Positions 17,098 to 25,989 of a stretch of DNA of 64,000 bases are shown one piece after another; the first letter of the stretch is position 1; each line of letters opens with the position of its first letter. Made by a program: the position numbers and the translations under genes. The stretch is taken from positions 1 to 64,000 of the forward strand of contig NZ_WVHS01000001.1 of the NCBI RefSeq assembly GCF_009834915.1. Direction: 5' to 3'. The notes under the pieces were generated by a model. The model saw only the letters and a program-made list of their open reading frames with translations. It had not been told where the DNA came from and did no database searches. The DNA is from Hufsiella ginkgonis (GTDB lineage: Bacteria; Bacteroidota; Bacteroidia; Sphingobacteriales; Sphingobacteriaceae).

Positions 17098-17796
17098 TCA
17101 GATCATGCCTTCATCTGCGAAACTAAAGTAAGAACTGCCGGCAAAGATGAGGTGATCGAGCACGATGATATCCAGGAGATTACCTGCCGCACAAAGTTTA
17201 CTGGTAAGACCGATGTCTGCTTTGCTTGGTTTCAGGCTTCCGGAAGGATGGTTGTGAGCGAGGATCAGCGATGATGCATGGTGTTCTATGGCGATCTTAA
17301 AAATCACTTTGGGATCGGCAATGGTACCGGCTTGCCCGCCCGTGCTTACCAGGTGCTGCGAAATCACTTTATTTGCGCGGTTAAGCAGCAGGATACGGAA
17401 CTCCTCCTGGTTAAGGTCCAGGAAAAACGGGCTCATCAGCTGGTAAATATCGCGGCTTTGGCCAATCTTGATCTTATTCTCAGGACGGGAGGCCTTTCTT
17501 CTCCGCCCAAGCTCGAGCGCCGCAATGATAGTGACCGACTTTGCAGGACCGATGCCTTTAAAACTGGAAAGGTGATCCACCGATACGGTGCCCAGCCGTT
17601 CGAGGTCGTTACCGATTGACGCCAGGATCCTTTTACTAAGCTCTACCGAAGTCTCGGTGCTGCTGCCCGAACAGATGAGTATGGCAATAAGCTCTGCATC
17701 CGTTAAAGTGCGACGACCATGGCGAACCAATTTTTCCCGGGGCCTGTCATCTTCCGCCCATGTTTTAACCGTTAATTTCGCCTCTCCTGTTTTCAT
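17098..17796 (-). CDS. radC: RadC-family JAB1/MPN domain protein
   Basis: 232 residues. The N-terminal helix-hairpin-helix part (about 60-85, LSSFKGIGPAKSVTIIAALELGRR) is followed by the MPN/JAB metalloprotease-like domain with its HNHPSG motif (about 180-185) and a downstream Asp (LLDIIVLDHLI). RadC was named after a DNA-repair mutant but its biochemical role is unproven. It lies between the pheT promoter and the rpsT terminator and appears to be a single-gene unit. Confidence 0.93.
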   Translation of the reverse strand: MKTGEAKLTVKTWAEDDRPREKLVRHGRRTLTDAELIAILICSGSSTETSVELSKRILASIGNDLERLGTVSVDHLSSFKGIGPAKSVTIIAALELGRRRKASRPENKIKIGQSRDIYQLMSPFFLDLNQEEFRILLLNRANKVISQHLVSTGGQAGTIADPKVIFKIAIEHHASSLILAHNHPSGSLKPSKADIGLTSKLCAAGNLLDIIVLDHLIFAGSSYFSFADEGMI

Positions 17797-17828
17797 GGTT
17801 AAATTTAATTAACCAAAGAATAAAAAAC

Positions 17829-17861
17829 AAAAAGCCCCGATTAAAAACCGGGGCTTTTTTA
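17829..17861. terminator. Terminator between rpsT and radC
   Basis: Stem AAAGCCCCG / CGGGGCTTT around ATTAAAAAC, with A and T runs on both sides. It terminates rpsT (minus strand, stop at 17879). Confidence 0.9.
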
Positions 17862-17878
17862 TAACTTTACGCGCTTCG

Positions 17879-18133
17879 TTAATTGAGGCCGTTTACGAAA
17901 CGGGTTAACTTCGATTTGTTGTTGGAAGCTTTGTTCTTATGAATAACATTCTTTTTAGCCAACCGGTCGAGCATAGAGATCACTTTAGATAAAAGTGGGG
18001 TGGCTTCTGACTTAGAAGTAGTTCCACGTAGTTTCTTTACCGCATTACGGGTAGTTTTTGCCTGGTAGCGGTTACGTAAGCGCTTCGCAGCGTTTGATCT
18101 GATTCTCTTGATCGATGATTTATGGTTTGCCAT
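17879..18133 (-). CDS. rpsT: 30S ribosomal protein S20
   Basis: 84 residues, highly basic. The N-terminus [21 protein letters not shown] is diagnostic of bS20, which binds 16S rRNA helix 9 and helix 44 early in assembly. It is a single-gene unit with its own well-formed promoter (18168-18198) and terminator (17829-17861). Confidence 0.97.
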   Translation of the reverse strand: MANHKSSIKRIRSNAAKRLRNRYQAKTTRNAVKKLRGTTSKSEATPLLSKVISMLDRLAKKNVIHKNKASNNKSKLTRFVNGLN

Positions 18134-18167
18134 TTCTTAGCTTTTTGTCGTCTTTATTTTCGGACTG

Positions 18168-18198
18168 CAAATATAGAAGATGATTTTTAATTGTACAA
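18168..18198 (-). promoter_or_regulatory. rpsT promoter
   Basis: On the minus strand: TTG (18196-18198), 20-base spacer, TATATTTG (18168-18175), a full consensus match. The predicted leader is about 30 bases. Confidence 0.75.
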
Positions 18199-18220
18199 GT
18201 AAAAAATAGATTTAAATGTC

Positions 18221-19180
18221 GTGAAAAAGAGGCTGTTACTTATCCTGTTGCTCCCTGCCGGATTTATTTGCGTGTCGTGGGGATTCTTTGCTCATCAGCG
18301 TATTAACCGCCTGGCTGTCTTTACGCTGCCTTCGGCGCTGATGGGTTTTTATAAAAACAACATCGATTTTATTACCGAACACGCGGTGGATCCCGACAAG
18401 CGGCGGTATACAGATTCGCTGGAAGCCCCGCGCCATTACCTAGACGCCGACCATTATGGGACCGCTCCTTTCGACAGTATCCCACAAAAATGGGCCGACG
18501 CCGTAAAAAAATATGGCGAAAAAGAGCTTATGGGATACGGCACCGTGCCCTGGGAGATCCAAAGAAAATATTATGCGCTGGTAAAGGCGTTCAGCGAGGG
18601 CGATACCTCGCGGATACTGAAGGTTTCGTCTGATATCGGTCATTATATCGCCGACGCACATGTGCCGCTGCATACTACAGAAAACTACAACGGGCAAATG
18701 ACCGGGCAAACGGGTATTCATGCCTTTTGGGAAAGCCGGCTGCCTGAGCTGTTTGCAGATGAATACGATTATTATGTGGGCAGGGCGCACTATATCCAGG
18801 ATCCGCTGAAAGAAGCCTTCAAGATCCTGAAGCATACTTTCGGGTACAAAGATTCGGTGCTGGTGATCGAAGCAAGGCTAAGCAAATCGTTCCCTACCGA
18901 CCGGAAATACACTTTCGTGGAACGCAGCGGGAAAATAACGAGACAATATTCAACGGCTTATTCACGTGCTTTCCATAACGCGCTTAACGGCATGGTGGAA
19001 GAACAGATGCGGGCTTCGATACTCCATGTAGGCAGTTTCTGGTATTCTGCCTGGGTAGATGCGGGGCAGCCGGATCTCAGGAAAGCCCGGGCCGGCTCGC
19101 TCACAGACGAAGAGCGGAAACGGGAACGGGTTGCGGAAGAAGGCTACAGGAAAGGGGGTATTATTGGGAGGGAGTACTAG
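18221..19180 (+). CDS. Secreted S1/P1 nuclease / zinc phospholipase C-like hydrolase
   Basis: 319 residues from a GTG start. After the signal peptide (about 1-18) the mature N-terminus begins with WGFFAHQRINRLA, matching the Trp-His start that binds zinc in the S1/P1 nuclease and phospholipase C fold. The GHYIADAHVPLHTTENYNGQ region (about 141-160) and the HAFWESRLPELF motif supply further His/Asp/Glu zinc ligands. It is a periplasmic or secreted phosphodiesterase; nuclease versus phospholipase activity cannot be told from sequence. It is divergent from rpsT. Confidence 0.8.
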   Translation: MKKRLLLILLLPAGFICVSWGFFAHQRINRLAVFTLPSALMGFYKNNIDFITEHAVDPDKRRYTDSLEAPRHYLDADHYGTAPFDSIPQKWADAVKKYGEKELMGYGTVPWEIQRKYYALVKAFSEGDTSRILKVSSDIGHYIADAHVPLHTTENYNGQMTGQTGIHAFWESRLPELFADEYDYYVGRAHYIQDPLKEAFKILKHTFGYKDSVLVIEARLSKSFPTDRKYTFVERSGKITRQYSTAYSRAFHNALNGMVEEQMRASILHVGSFWYSAWVDAGQPDLRKARAGSLTDEERKRERVAEEGYRKGGIIGREY

Positions 19181-19193
19181 TAAGGGGATTGAG

Positions 19194-19302
19194 GGGTTCA
19201 CGCAAAGAGCGCAAAGTTTTTTCGCAAAGGGCGCAAAGAATTTTTATTGCCTGGCATAGCAATGTCGTTAAATTATGCCTTTGCGTCCTTTGCGTGAACC
19301 CT
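19194..19302. repeat. Intergenic inverted repeat of CGCAAAG units
   Basis: Left arm 19195-19216 (GGTTCACGCAAAGAGCGCAAAG) and right arm 19279-19301 are complementary with one mismatch, with two further CGCAAAGGGCGCAAAG units inside. Such CGCAAAG/CTTTGCG repeats are frequent in the intergenic space of Bacteroidota and other genomes. The element separates two convergent genes, and its right arm touches the stop codon of the DedA gene (19301-19303), so it may act as a transcription stop. Confidence 0.75.
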
Positions 19303-19954
19303 AAGCATCCTGCTTAACCTCTTTTTTTGACCGTACCGCCGCAAAAACCGCCGGCAGCACCGATACGATGATGATCAGGAAAACAACGATCGTAAAGTTC
19401 TTCTTCACCACCTCGATGTTCCCAAATAAAAAGCCAAGTACCAGGAAACTTATCACCCAGGCAACTCCGCCTGCCACGTTATAAAGCGTATATCTTGATA
19501 TATTCATCTTACCCACACCGGCCACAAATGGTGCTATCGTGCGGATAATTGGCATAAAACGACTAAAAATAACCGCCTTACCGCCATGTTTATTAAAAAA
19601 TTGCTGGGTTTGGATATAATATTCCAGCTTCAGGACCTTATTATTTTCTTTAAATACTTTAACCCCGAGGTAACTGCCGAGGTAATAGTTTACCGTGTTT
19701 CCAAGCACTGCGGCGATGCATAGCAGCGATGCCATTACGTAAATATCCAATCCTGTGTTTCCTTTAGCGATAAGCGCCCCTGCGGCAAACAGCAATGAAT
19801 CGCCGGGAAGAAATGGAGTAACCACGAAACCTGTTTCGGCAAAAATGATGAGAAAAAGGATCAGGTAGGTCCATGCCTGGTAGTCCCTGATGATCTCAGA
19901 CAGGTGATGATCGATGTGCAGTATAAAATCGATTATTGCTTTTACTATTTCCAA
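19301..19954 (-). CDS. DedA-family membrane protein
   Basis: 217 residues, multi-pass. The family signature is present: FAETGFVVTPFLPGDSLLFAAG (about 40-60), the FNKHGGKAVIFSRFMPIIRTIAPFVAGVGKM stretch with the conserved arginines (about 119-148) and a C-terminal hydrophobic pair. DedA/VTT proteins are linked to lipid scrambling or undecaprenyl-phosphate recycling and membrane homeostasis. It is a single gene on the minus strand. Confidence 0.92.
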   Translation of the reverse strand: MEIVKAIIDFILHIDHHLSEIIRDYQAWTYLILFLIIFAETGFVVTPFLPGDSLLFAAGALIAKGNTGLDIYVMASLLCIAAVLGNTVNYYLGSYLGVKVFKENNKVLKLEYYIQTQQFFNKHGGKAVIFSRFMPIIRTIAPFVAGVGKMNISRYTLYNVAGGVAWVISFLVLGFLFGNIEVVKKNFTIVVFLIIIVSVLPAVFAAVRSKKEVKQDA

Positions 19955-20006
19955 TGTGCATAAGGTTGATCTCCAAAAATAGGAATATGCGCTTAAAATA
20001 CCCTAA

Positions 20007-20043
20007 ATAAAAAAGCCACCGGCATTTCTGTTTGCCGGTGGCT
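20007..20043 (-). terminator. Terminator of the DUF4397 gene
   Basis: GCCACCGGCA / TGCCGGTGGC stem followed on the minus strand by TTTTTTA. Confidence 0.9.
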
Positions 20044-20064
20044 GGTAAATGGTTTTACTACTCT

Positions 20065-20754
20065 TTAATTATTAGCGACGACCTTATAGGTAATGGTTAC
20101 GGATGTCGACCCGCTGATATATACCGTATAAATCCTGCCCGCTTGTAAACCCAGGCTGCTAAGCGTGAGCGCTGCATTGGCGGACCCTGCCGCAAACAAC
20201 TGGAAATTAGCGGCCGGGTCTATTTCCGAATAAGCGGAAGCGGTTTTGTAAGCCAGTCCTGATACGATTTTAGCCCCGTTCTGGATGGCAAGATCGATGC
20301 TCGCCGCAGCTGCGGAACTCAAATGCACGAACCTGACCTTAGCCTTGCCTGACGAGGGGGGCGTACGATCGTCCTCCGTAGTGTACGCGGCAGCTGATGC
20401 CGAACCCCCGGTATAAAAAACGGTGTAGTACTTGCCGCCCTGGAGGTTCAGGGTGCTTGATGAATTGACCGTGGTCGTACCCGTCGATTTAAATTCAGCT
20501 TTCCGGCTGCCCGAGCTGACGGTAAAATAGCCCGAGCTTTGTGTATAGGCCACCGCCTGGCTATTCACTTTGGTGTCGTCCACGTAAAAGTCCTGCGCAG
20601 CCGAGCCCTCGGCAGAATTTACGATCATCAGGTTGGCAGATGCCGACAGGTCTTCGCCGTCATCGGTGCATGAGGGAGCGAACGATGCAAAAATCGTCGC
20701 AGCTATTATAAAAATAAATCCCTGCTTTGTTTTCGGTAAAATGTTCGTTTTCAT
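20065..20754 (-). CDS. DUF4397-domain lipoprotein
   Basis: 229 residues. The signal ends in a lipobox-like FAPSC with Cys29. The DUF4397 pattern is seen in ANLMIVNSAEGSAAQDFYVDDTKVN, then GKYYTVFYTGG and a second beta-sandwich repeat beginning KVRFVHLSSAAAASIDLAI. These surface or periplasmic proteins have no known activity. It is a single gene between dnaN and DedA, with its own terminator. Confidence 0.85.
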   Translation of the reverse strand: MKTNILPKTKQGFIFIIAATIFASFAPSCTDDGEDLSASANLMIVNSAEGSAAQDFYVDDTKVNSQAVAYTQSSGYFTVSSGSRKAEFKSTGTTTVNSSSTLNLQGGKYYTVFYTGGSASAAAYTTEDDRTPPSSGKAKVRFVHLSSAAAASIDLAIQNGAKIVSGLAYKTASAYSEIDPAANFQLFAAGSANAALTLSSLGLQAGRIYTVYISGSTSVTITYKVVANN

Positions 20755-20856
20755 AAAACGGGTAGTGCAAAAAGCAATCCACTACCATCGCCTGTTTATT
20801 AACGGACAATTTGCGGCTTAAGAATGTATTATTTACTATACGGGCCCGTGATCCGC

Positions 20857-21981
20857 TTAAGCGTAGGTGTTCAGCATAACCGGCATTACCAGCATGAGAA
20901 CGTCTTCTTTGTCGTTGTTTGTTTGCGGAACAAGTAAACCTGCACGGTTTGGCGTGCTCATTTCAAGATTCACTTCTTCCCCGTTGAGGTTGTTTAACAT
21001 CTCGATGAGGAACTTGGCGTTAAAGCCGATCTCCATATCATCGCCTTCGTACTGGCAGCTCAGGCGCTCGTGCGCTTCGTTGGCAAAATCGATATCTTCC
21101 GAAGAGATATTAAGTTCGCTCCCGGAAATCTTAAGACGTACCTGGTGCGTGGTTTTATTAGCGAAGATCACTACACGCCGTAACGAGTTCAGGAACAGCG
21201 CTCTTTCCAGGGTAAGTACGTTGGGATTATTTTTGGGGATCACGGCTTCGTAATCCGGGTAACGCTCATCGATGAGGCGACAGATCAGGTTAATATTCCC
21301 GAAGCGGAAGAAGGCGCTGGTATTGTTATACTCCACAGAAACGTTCACATCCTCCGAAGGGAGGGACGATTTCAGGAGGTTCAGGGCTTTTTTGGGAAGG
21401 ATAAAGGATGCGGCGCTTTCTGAACTGGCATCCATCCGGCGGTAACGAACTAACTTGTGCGCGTCCGTAGATACGAATGTGATGTACTGTGGGCTTAACT
21501 GGCAAAACACGCCGGTCATGGCCGGCCGAAGCTCGTCGCCGCTCACCGCAAAAAGCGTTTTAGTGATGGCTTCGGAGAGCACCGATGCCGGAAGATTTAC
21601 AGAAGATGCATTCTCCACCGTAGGGATCTTCGGAAAATCCTCTCCGTTTTCGCCGCTCAGCTTATACTTACCGTCGCCGGCGCTGATCTCGATGGCAAAT
21701 GTTTGGTTATCGATCGTAAAAGCGATGGGCTGATCGGGTAAAGTTTTAAGCGTCTCCATCAGGATCTTTGCGGGCACCGCTACTTTGCCTTCTTCTTTCG
21801 ATTCAACCGGCAGGGAGGTGGTCATGCTGGTTTGCAGGTCCGTAGCCGAGATCGTTAATATGCCATCATGGATCTCGAACAGGAAATTCTCCAGGATCGG
21901 CAAAACAGTACTGCTGCTGGATGCCCCGTTCACTGCCTGCAGCTGTTTTAACAAAGTTGACGTCGAAACTATAAATTTCAT
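20857..21981 (-). CDS. dnaN: DNA polymerase III beta clamp
   Basis: 374 residues, the normal length, with three structurally repeated domains (about 1-125, 126-250, 251-374). Marks are MKFIVSTSTLLKQLQAVNG at the start, VPAKILMETLKTLPDQP, and the C-terminal VLMLVMPVML region that closes the ring interface. It encircles DNA as a processivity factor. It is separated from dnaA by about 11.5 kb and shares its upstream gap with the end of the gld operon. Confidence 0.97.
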   Translation of the reverse strand: MKFIVSTSTLLKQLQAVNGASSSSTVLPILENFLFEIHDGILTISATDLQTSMTTSLPVESKEEGKVAVPAKILMETLKTLPDQPIAFTIDNQTFAIEISAGDGKYKLSGENGEDFPKIPTVENASSVNLPASVLSEAITKTLFAVSGDELRPAMTGVFCQLSPQYITFVSTDAHKLVRYRRMDASSESAASFILPKKALNLLKSSLPSEDVNVSVEYNNTSAFFRFGNINLICRLIDERYPDYEAVIPKNNPNVLTLERALFLNSLRRVVIFANKTTHQVRLKISGSELNISSEDIDFANEAHERLSCQYEGDDMEIGFNAKFLIEMLNNLNGEEVNLEMSTPNRAGLLVPQTNNDKEDVLMLVMPVMLNTYA

Positions 21982-22150
21982 TAGGATCTTGTGCTTTTTA
22001 GTGGTGATAAAACCTTGTTCTGTGTAGATTGAAAAGGTTTCGATCGATAATTCTTAGTGACAATAATAGGAAAGCTTTTTTAATTAGTCAAAAACAGGTT
22101 TTCAACAGTTCACGGGCAATTCCCGCTATTTTTCCGCAAGATACGCTAAC

Positions 22151-22178
22151 AAAAAGGAAACAAACCGTTTTCCTTTTA
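22151..22178 (-). terminator. Terminator of the gld operon
   Basis: AAAAGGAAA / TTTCCTTTT hairpin overlapping the stop codon of gldG (22176-22178), with the T tract on the minus strand. Confidence 0.7.
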
Positions 22179-23867
22179 AACTTTGTTAAAAGCGTACTTT
22201 CTTTTCCGGTAATAATGTTGAAAAATTCCACAAATAGTTATTAACACAAGCGGCAACCCAATATTCAACACTTGCCAGAAAAGTTTTTCTTCCCGGATCC
22301 GGGGACGGTCGAGCAGCCTTACCGTGATGTCTTTGTTCCGAAGGCTGATGATGCCTGAATCATCTGTGAGGTAGTCCGCACAATTAAGCAGGAAGTTCTT
22401 GTTGCCGTATTGCTGCCGCGAATAGCGGTCGTAGCCCAGGGGGAAAGGAGAACCGTCGGATGCATTCACCTGGTTTTTCAGCAAGTCGCCGTCTCCTGCT
22501 ACGATCATCCGGGTAAACCGGCTTTTAGCGGGCAGCGACGCGGTTCCTGTCACCCCTTTGGGCAGTGGGCGCCCGTTAAATGCCGAAGGAAAGGTCCCTT
22601 CCAGCAATACCGCGGCCGGTAACGGTATATTCCTGAAAGCGGCAGGATCAGCTTCCTGCCCGATCATGCTGAGAGAGATCATTCCGGGCGTATTCAGGAT
22701 ACGGCTGAAAGCCGAAGAACTGAGGACGACCGTTTTCTTCACGTTCGGAATGGCGATCGTGTCTACCGTACTGATAAATTCACTTCTAACGGGGTCGAGA
22801 TTCCGCACCAGGGGGTGTTTAACCTGGGGAGTAAGCAGCGGGTAAAACAACCAGGGGCGAAGTACGATCTGCGGCTGACCATCCGCGCCACCTATTTTTA
22901 CGGGAATCTGTGCGCAGTTCATGTCGGCAATAAGCTCGTGGTTGATCCGCACACCGTAGTTAAACAACAGGTCATCGAGATTCAGGTCCTTGTTAAATGC
23001 CAGCTGGCTGCCTTTTCCATGGAGACTGTCCATCTCCGCGCTTACTTCATCAATGGTCCATAAAACACTACCGCCATGCATCACGAAATAATCGATCTTA
23101 AACTTTTCGGCTTCGGTAAACGGTGTCTCCGGCTTGGGGATCACCAGCATTTTCATTTTGTCGAGGCCGGCAAAAGTGATCACACCCAGGTCCACCCGCC
23201 CCACTTCATAGCCGTCGCGAAGCGAATTCATGGCATCATTCAGCTGGATATCGGCCAGTTCGCCATGCCCTTCGGTAAAACCGATCCGGGGCTTCCCGTC
23301 ATTCAGCACCTTCTGAATGGCTGAAGTGAAGACATATTCCAGGTTTTCGACCGCGCCGTTGAGCACCTGCTGATCAATAGCCCCCGACTTATAGGGGAGC
23401 AGCCTCACCGGGACCTGCCTGCCCTGGTAGGTGATCACCGCTGCGGGGTACACCAGGATCTGGGAAACACCACCCTCCGTGGGAACGCCAACCTGGGTAG
23501 GAAATATATCTTTCTCAGCCAGTGAATTATACAGCGACTCCTGCTGTTCCTTGCTTCCTTTCAATGGATTAGCGAAACTGAAGCGCAGTTTTCCGCCTGA
23601 ATAAGCGCGTAAGTCTGTCAGCATATCGCGGGTAGCGCGGTTCAACCGCTTAAACCCCGCCGGGAAATCACCCTCCAGGTACACGGTTATCTCCATATTC
23701 TCTTTAAGGCCGGAGAGGGTACGCTCTGTAATTCCCGATAAGGTGTAACGTTTCTCTGTGGTGAAATCGAATCTGGTAAAATAGTAAGCCGATACCAGGT
23801 TAAACAAGATAATGCCTGCCAGCACCCAGGCAAGCTGCACCAGGTCCTTTTTCTTCCGGCTTACCAT
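22176..23867 (-). CDS. gldG: Gliding motility ABC-transporter auxiliary protein GldG
   Basis: 563 residues. An N-terminal membrane helix (about 12-30, LAWVLAGIILFNLVSAYYF) is followed by a large periplasmic region of the ABC_transp_aux type (TEKRYTLSGITERTLSGLKENMEITVYLEGDFPAGFKRL) and a C-terminal helix (about 538-556). GldG forms an ABC transporter with GldF and GldA. In Flavobacterium johnsoniae the complex is needed for gliding motility. Its start overlaps the gldF stop by 7 bases. Confidence 0.93.
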   Translation of the reverse strand: MVSRKKKDLVQLAWVLAGIILFNLVSAYYFTRFDFTTEKRYTLSGITERTLSGLKENMEITVYLEGDFPAGFKRLNRATRDMLTDLRAYSGGKLRFSFANPLKGSKEQQESLYNSLAEKDIFPTQVGVPTEGGVSQILVYPAAVITYQGRQVPVRLLPYKSGAIDQQVLNGAVENLEYVFTSAIQKVLNDGKPRIGFTEGHGELADIQLNDAMNSLRDGYEVGRVDLGVITFAGLDKMKMLVIPKPETPFTEAEKFKIDYFVMHGGSVLWTIDEVSAEMDSLHGKGSQLAFNKDLNLDDLLFNYGVRINHELIADMNCAQIPVKIGGADGQPQIVLRPWLFYPLLTPQVKHPLVRNLDPVRSEFISTVDTIAIPNVKKTVVLSSSAFSRILNTPGMISLSMIGQEADPAAFRNIPLPAAVLLEGTFPSAFNGRPLPKGVTGTASLPAKSRFTRMIVAGDGDLLKNQVNASDGSPFPLGYDRYSRQQYGNKNFLLNCADYLTDDSGIISLRNKDITVRLLDRPRIREEKLFWQVLNIGLPLVLITICGIFQHYYRKRKYAFNKV

Positions 23868-24589
23868 TTCCTTCCTCCCAATACCGTTTTGGTGATCACC
23901 AGGAAGAACAAGGTGAAACTGGCAAAATACACCAGGTCGCGCGTGTCGAGCACGCCACGGCTTACAGATTGATAATGTTCCATGATGCCGATCGCGGCGA
24001 TCAGCGTATCTGCCTGCTGCAAGGAGACGAGCCTGCTTAATGAATCGAACCCGCTAAAAAGGAAAAAACTTAAGAACACCGCTATGGTAAAGGCCACTAC
24101 CTGGTTACTGGTTACTGCCGACGCAAGAATGCCAATTGCCACAAAAATCCCGCCGAGGAGAAAGAGACCGGTGTAGGATCCGATTACCGCACCGGTATCG
24201 ACATTCCCCCGCGTAGCCCCAAGTTCATAAACGGTGAAATAGTAGATCAGCGTAGGGGCCATAGCCATCAGCACAATGGCAAGGCTGCCGAAATATTTGC
24301 CCAGAATGATCTGCCAGTCGGTAAGTGGCCGGGTGGCCAGCAATTCGAAAGTGCCTTCTTTTTTTTCTTCGGCGATGGACCGCATCGTTACCGCCGGGAT
24401 GAGGAACATAAACAGGTAAGGCGCGATATCGAACAGGCTGTCGAGCCCGGCATAGCCATAATCAAGAACGGCCGAATCGGGAAATACCCAAAGAAAAAGG
24501 CCTGTTGCCGCCAGGAATATTCCAACGATGATATAGGCGACCAGTGAGCTAAAAAAGGCAGCAATTTCCTTACGGAGAATGGTTAACAT
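23861..24589 (-). CDS. gldF: Gliding motility ABC-transporter permease GldF
   Basis: 242 residues from ATG 24589. Six hydrophobic segments are visible, with the ABC-2 permease-like N-terminal MLTILRKEIAAFFSSLVAYIIVGIFLA. A longer frame reaches 24748, but its extra 53 residues run through the preceding beta-barrel gene in another frame and look non-coding, so I use ATG 24589, four bases after that gene's stop. The stop overlaps gldG. Confidence 0.93.
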   Translation of the reverse strand: MLTILRKEIAAFFSSLVAYIIVGIFLAATGLFLWVFPDSAVLDYGYAGLDSLFDIAPYLFMFLIPAVTMRSIAEEKKEGTFELLATRPLTDWQIILGKYFGSLAIVLMAMAPTLIYYFTVYELGATRGNVDTGAVIGSYTGLFLLGGIFVAIGILASAVTSNQVVAFTIAVFLSFFLFSGFDSLSRLVSLQQADTLIAAIGIMEHYQSVSRGVLDTRDLVYFASFTLFFLVITKTVLGGRKW

Positions 24590-24593
24590 GCGA

Positions 24594-25124
24594 TCAGAAC
24601 TTATAAGCGATCCTGAACCCGGCCTGGTTGATATTACCCCCATCGCGCGCCCAGCGCTCATACCGGACGCCGGCATCGATATAGCCGTCTTTGGTGACCG
24701 GAAATGAAATGCCTGCTCCTGGCGCCCAGACAAACGCAGAGCCGGCATTCTTATTGGTACCGATGCTCAGGCCAAGCTCGCCTTCACCAAAAAAGTAGTT
24801 TCCGAAGTAATACTTCCCCCCCACTTTAAGAGGAACATAACTTTTATTAATGGTAAGCGGCTTCATATCCTCTTTGAGATAGAATGTGGTAAACCCGGCG
24901 GTGGCCGTAGCATAAAACTCGCGGGTAATAGGCACTTCGAACTTACCCGAACCTCCAAAGCCGATGGTGAACACGTTACCGAAACTGCCGGAGGGGATCC
25001 CAAATTCGGCGCCTACACCCAGGCGCGGTTTAGTGGTATACGGCGGAATGACGACCTGGGCGAACACCTGTGCCGAAAAAACCGGTAACAGAAGAATAAT
25101 TAAAAAGCGTTTCATCGATAGCAT
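24594..25124 (-). CDS. Outer-membrane beta-barrel protein inside the gld operon
   Basis: 176 residues with a signal peptide (cleavage near VFAQ, about residue 22) and alternating hydrophobic strands throughout, ending in an aromatic residue (GFRIAYKF) as outer-membrane barrels do. An alternative start is ATG 25115. It sits 2 bases after the gldA stop and 4 bases before gldF, so it is translated as part of the operon. I do not recognise a specific Gld or Por protein; function is unknown. Confidence 0.75.
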   Translation of the reverse strand: MLSMKRFLIILLLPVFSAQVFAQVVIPPYTTKPRLGVGAEFGIPSGSFGNVFTIGFGGSGKFEVPITREFYATATAGFTTFYLKEDMKPLTINKSYVPLKVGGKYYFGNYFFGEGELGLSIGTNKNAGSAFVWAPGAGISFPVTKDGYIDAGVRYERWARDGGNINQAGFRIAYKF

Positions 25125-25126
25125 AG

Positions 25127-25852
25127 TTAATGTGCGATAGCATTGGAGCCCGTGAGACTGATAAAAATCTCTTCCAGTGTACGACCCGGATGCACGCCTC
25201 GTAATGAGCTTAACGCATCATCGGCCACAATATTTCCCTTGTTAATGATCACAATATGATCGCATACGGCCTCGGCCTCCTGCATGATATGCGTAGAGAA
25301 TACCACGGTGCGGGAAGCGCCGAGGTCCCTGATCAGCTTGCGGATACCGGACAGCTGGTTGGGATCGAGGCCGGAGGTGGGTTCGTCCAGGATCAGCACT
25401 TTCGGGTCGTGGATAATGGCTTGTGCCAGGCCTACACGCTGCCGGTAGCCCTTGGAAAGCTGGCCGATCTTTTTATGCTGTTCGTCTCCAAGCCCGGTCA
25501 GACCGATCACGTCGCTGATCCGCTGCCGCTTGTTTTGCAGGCCATGAATATTCGCCACAAAGCCGAGTGATTCCTTTACGTATAACTCGGGATACAGGGG
25601 ATTATGCTCGGGGAGATATCCCACCACACGGCGTACCTCGAGGGCTTCGCGGGCCACATCGAACCCGCACACCGTGGCTCTGCCCGACGTTTGCGGGATA
25701 AAACTGGTGAGGATCCTCATGGTAGTCGATTTGCCCGCACCGTTGGGACCTAAAAAGCCCATCACTTTACCAGGTTCCGCCCTGAACGAAATGCTGTCGA
25801 TCGCCTTTTGCTGCCCGAATAATTTTGTCAGATGCTCTACGGCAATGCTCAT
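25127..25852 (-). CDS. gldA: Gliding motility ABC-transporter ATP-binding protein GldA
   Basis: About 241 residues from ATG 25852 (MSIAVEHLTKLF). Walker A is GPNGAGKST (about 36-44), the ABC signature LSKGYRQRVGLAQ, Walker B VLILDEPTSGLD, and the H-loop STHIMQEAEAV. The next ATG upstream (25858) lies inside a minus-strand -7 box (TAATTTTG, 25856-25863). That box ends only 3 bases before the ATG, so the message would be leaderless or nearly so. The operon order is gldA, barrel protein, gldF, gldG. Confidence 0.93.
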   Translation of the reverse strand: MSIAVEHLTKLFGQQKAIDSISFRAEPGKVMGFLGPNGAGKSTTMRILTSFIPQTSGRATVCGFDVAREALEVRRVVGYLPEHNPLYPELYVKESLGFVANIHGLQNKRQRISDVIGLTGLGDEQHKKIGQLSKGYRQRVGLAQAIIHDPKVLILDEPTSGLDPNQLSGIRKLIRDLGASRTVVFSTHIMQEAEAVCDHIVIINKGNIVADDALSSLRGVHPGRTLEEIFISLTGSNAIAH

Positions 25853-25855
25853 GTA

Positions 25856-25863
25856 CAAAATTA
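25856..25863 (-). promoter_or_regulatory. -7 box of the gld operon
   Basis: TAATTTTG on the minus strand. A TTG lies 22 bases upstream (plus-strand CAA 25886-25888), slightly long spacing. The start codon begins 3 bases downstream of the box. Confidence 0.4.
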
Positions 25864-25989
25864 ACGCTTATCGGCGAACAATTAACAAGGAAAGCGAATA
25901 ATAAGGATAAGGAATAATGTCTGTCTCCTGCCAGTTAAATACGAGATATCAATCATTCCTTATGGTTAATCGCCCTGGACGGCTGGTTG

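Noticed and set aside
24590-24748. 53-residue N-terminal extension of GldF
   Set aside because: It overlaps the barrel gene in another frame, looks like out-of-frame translation, and a clean GldF N-terminus begins at ATG 24589.
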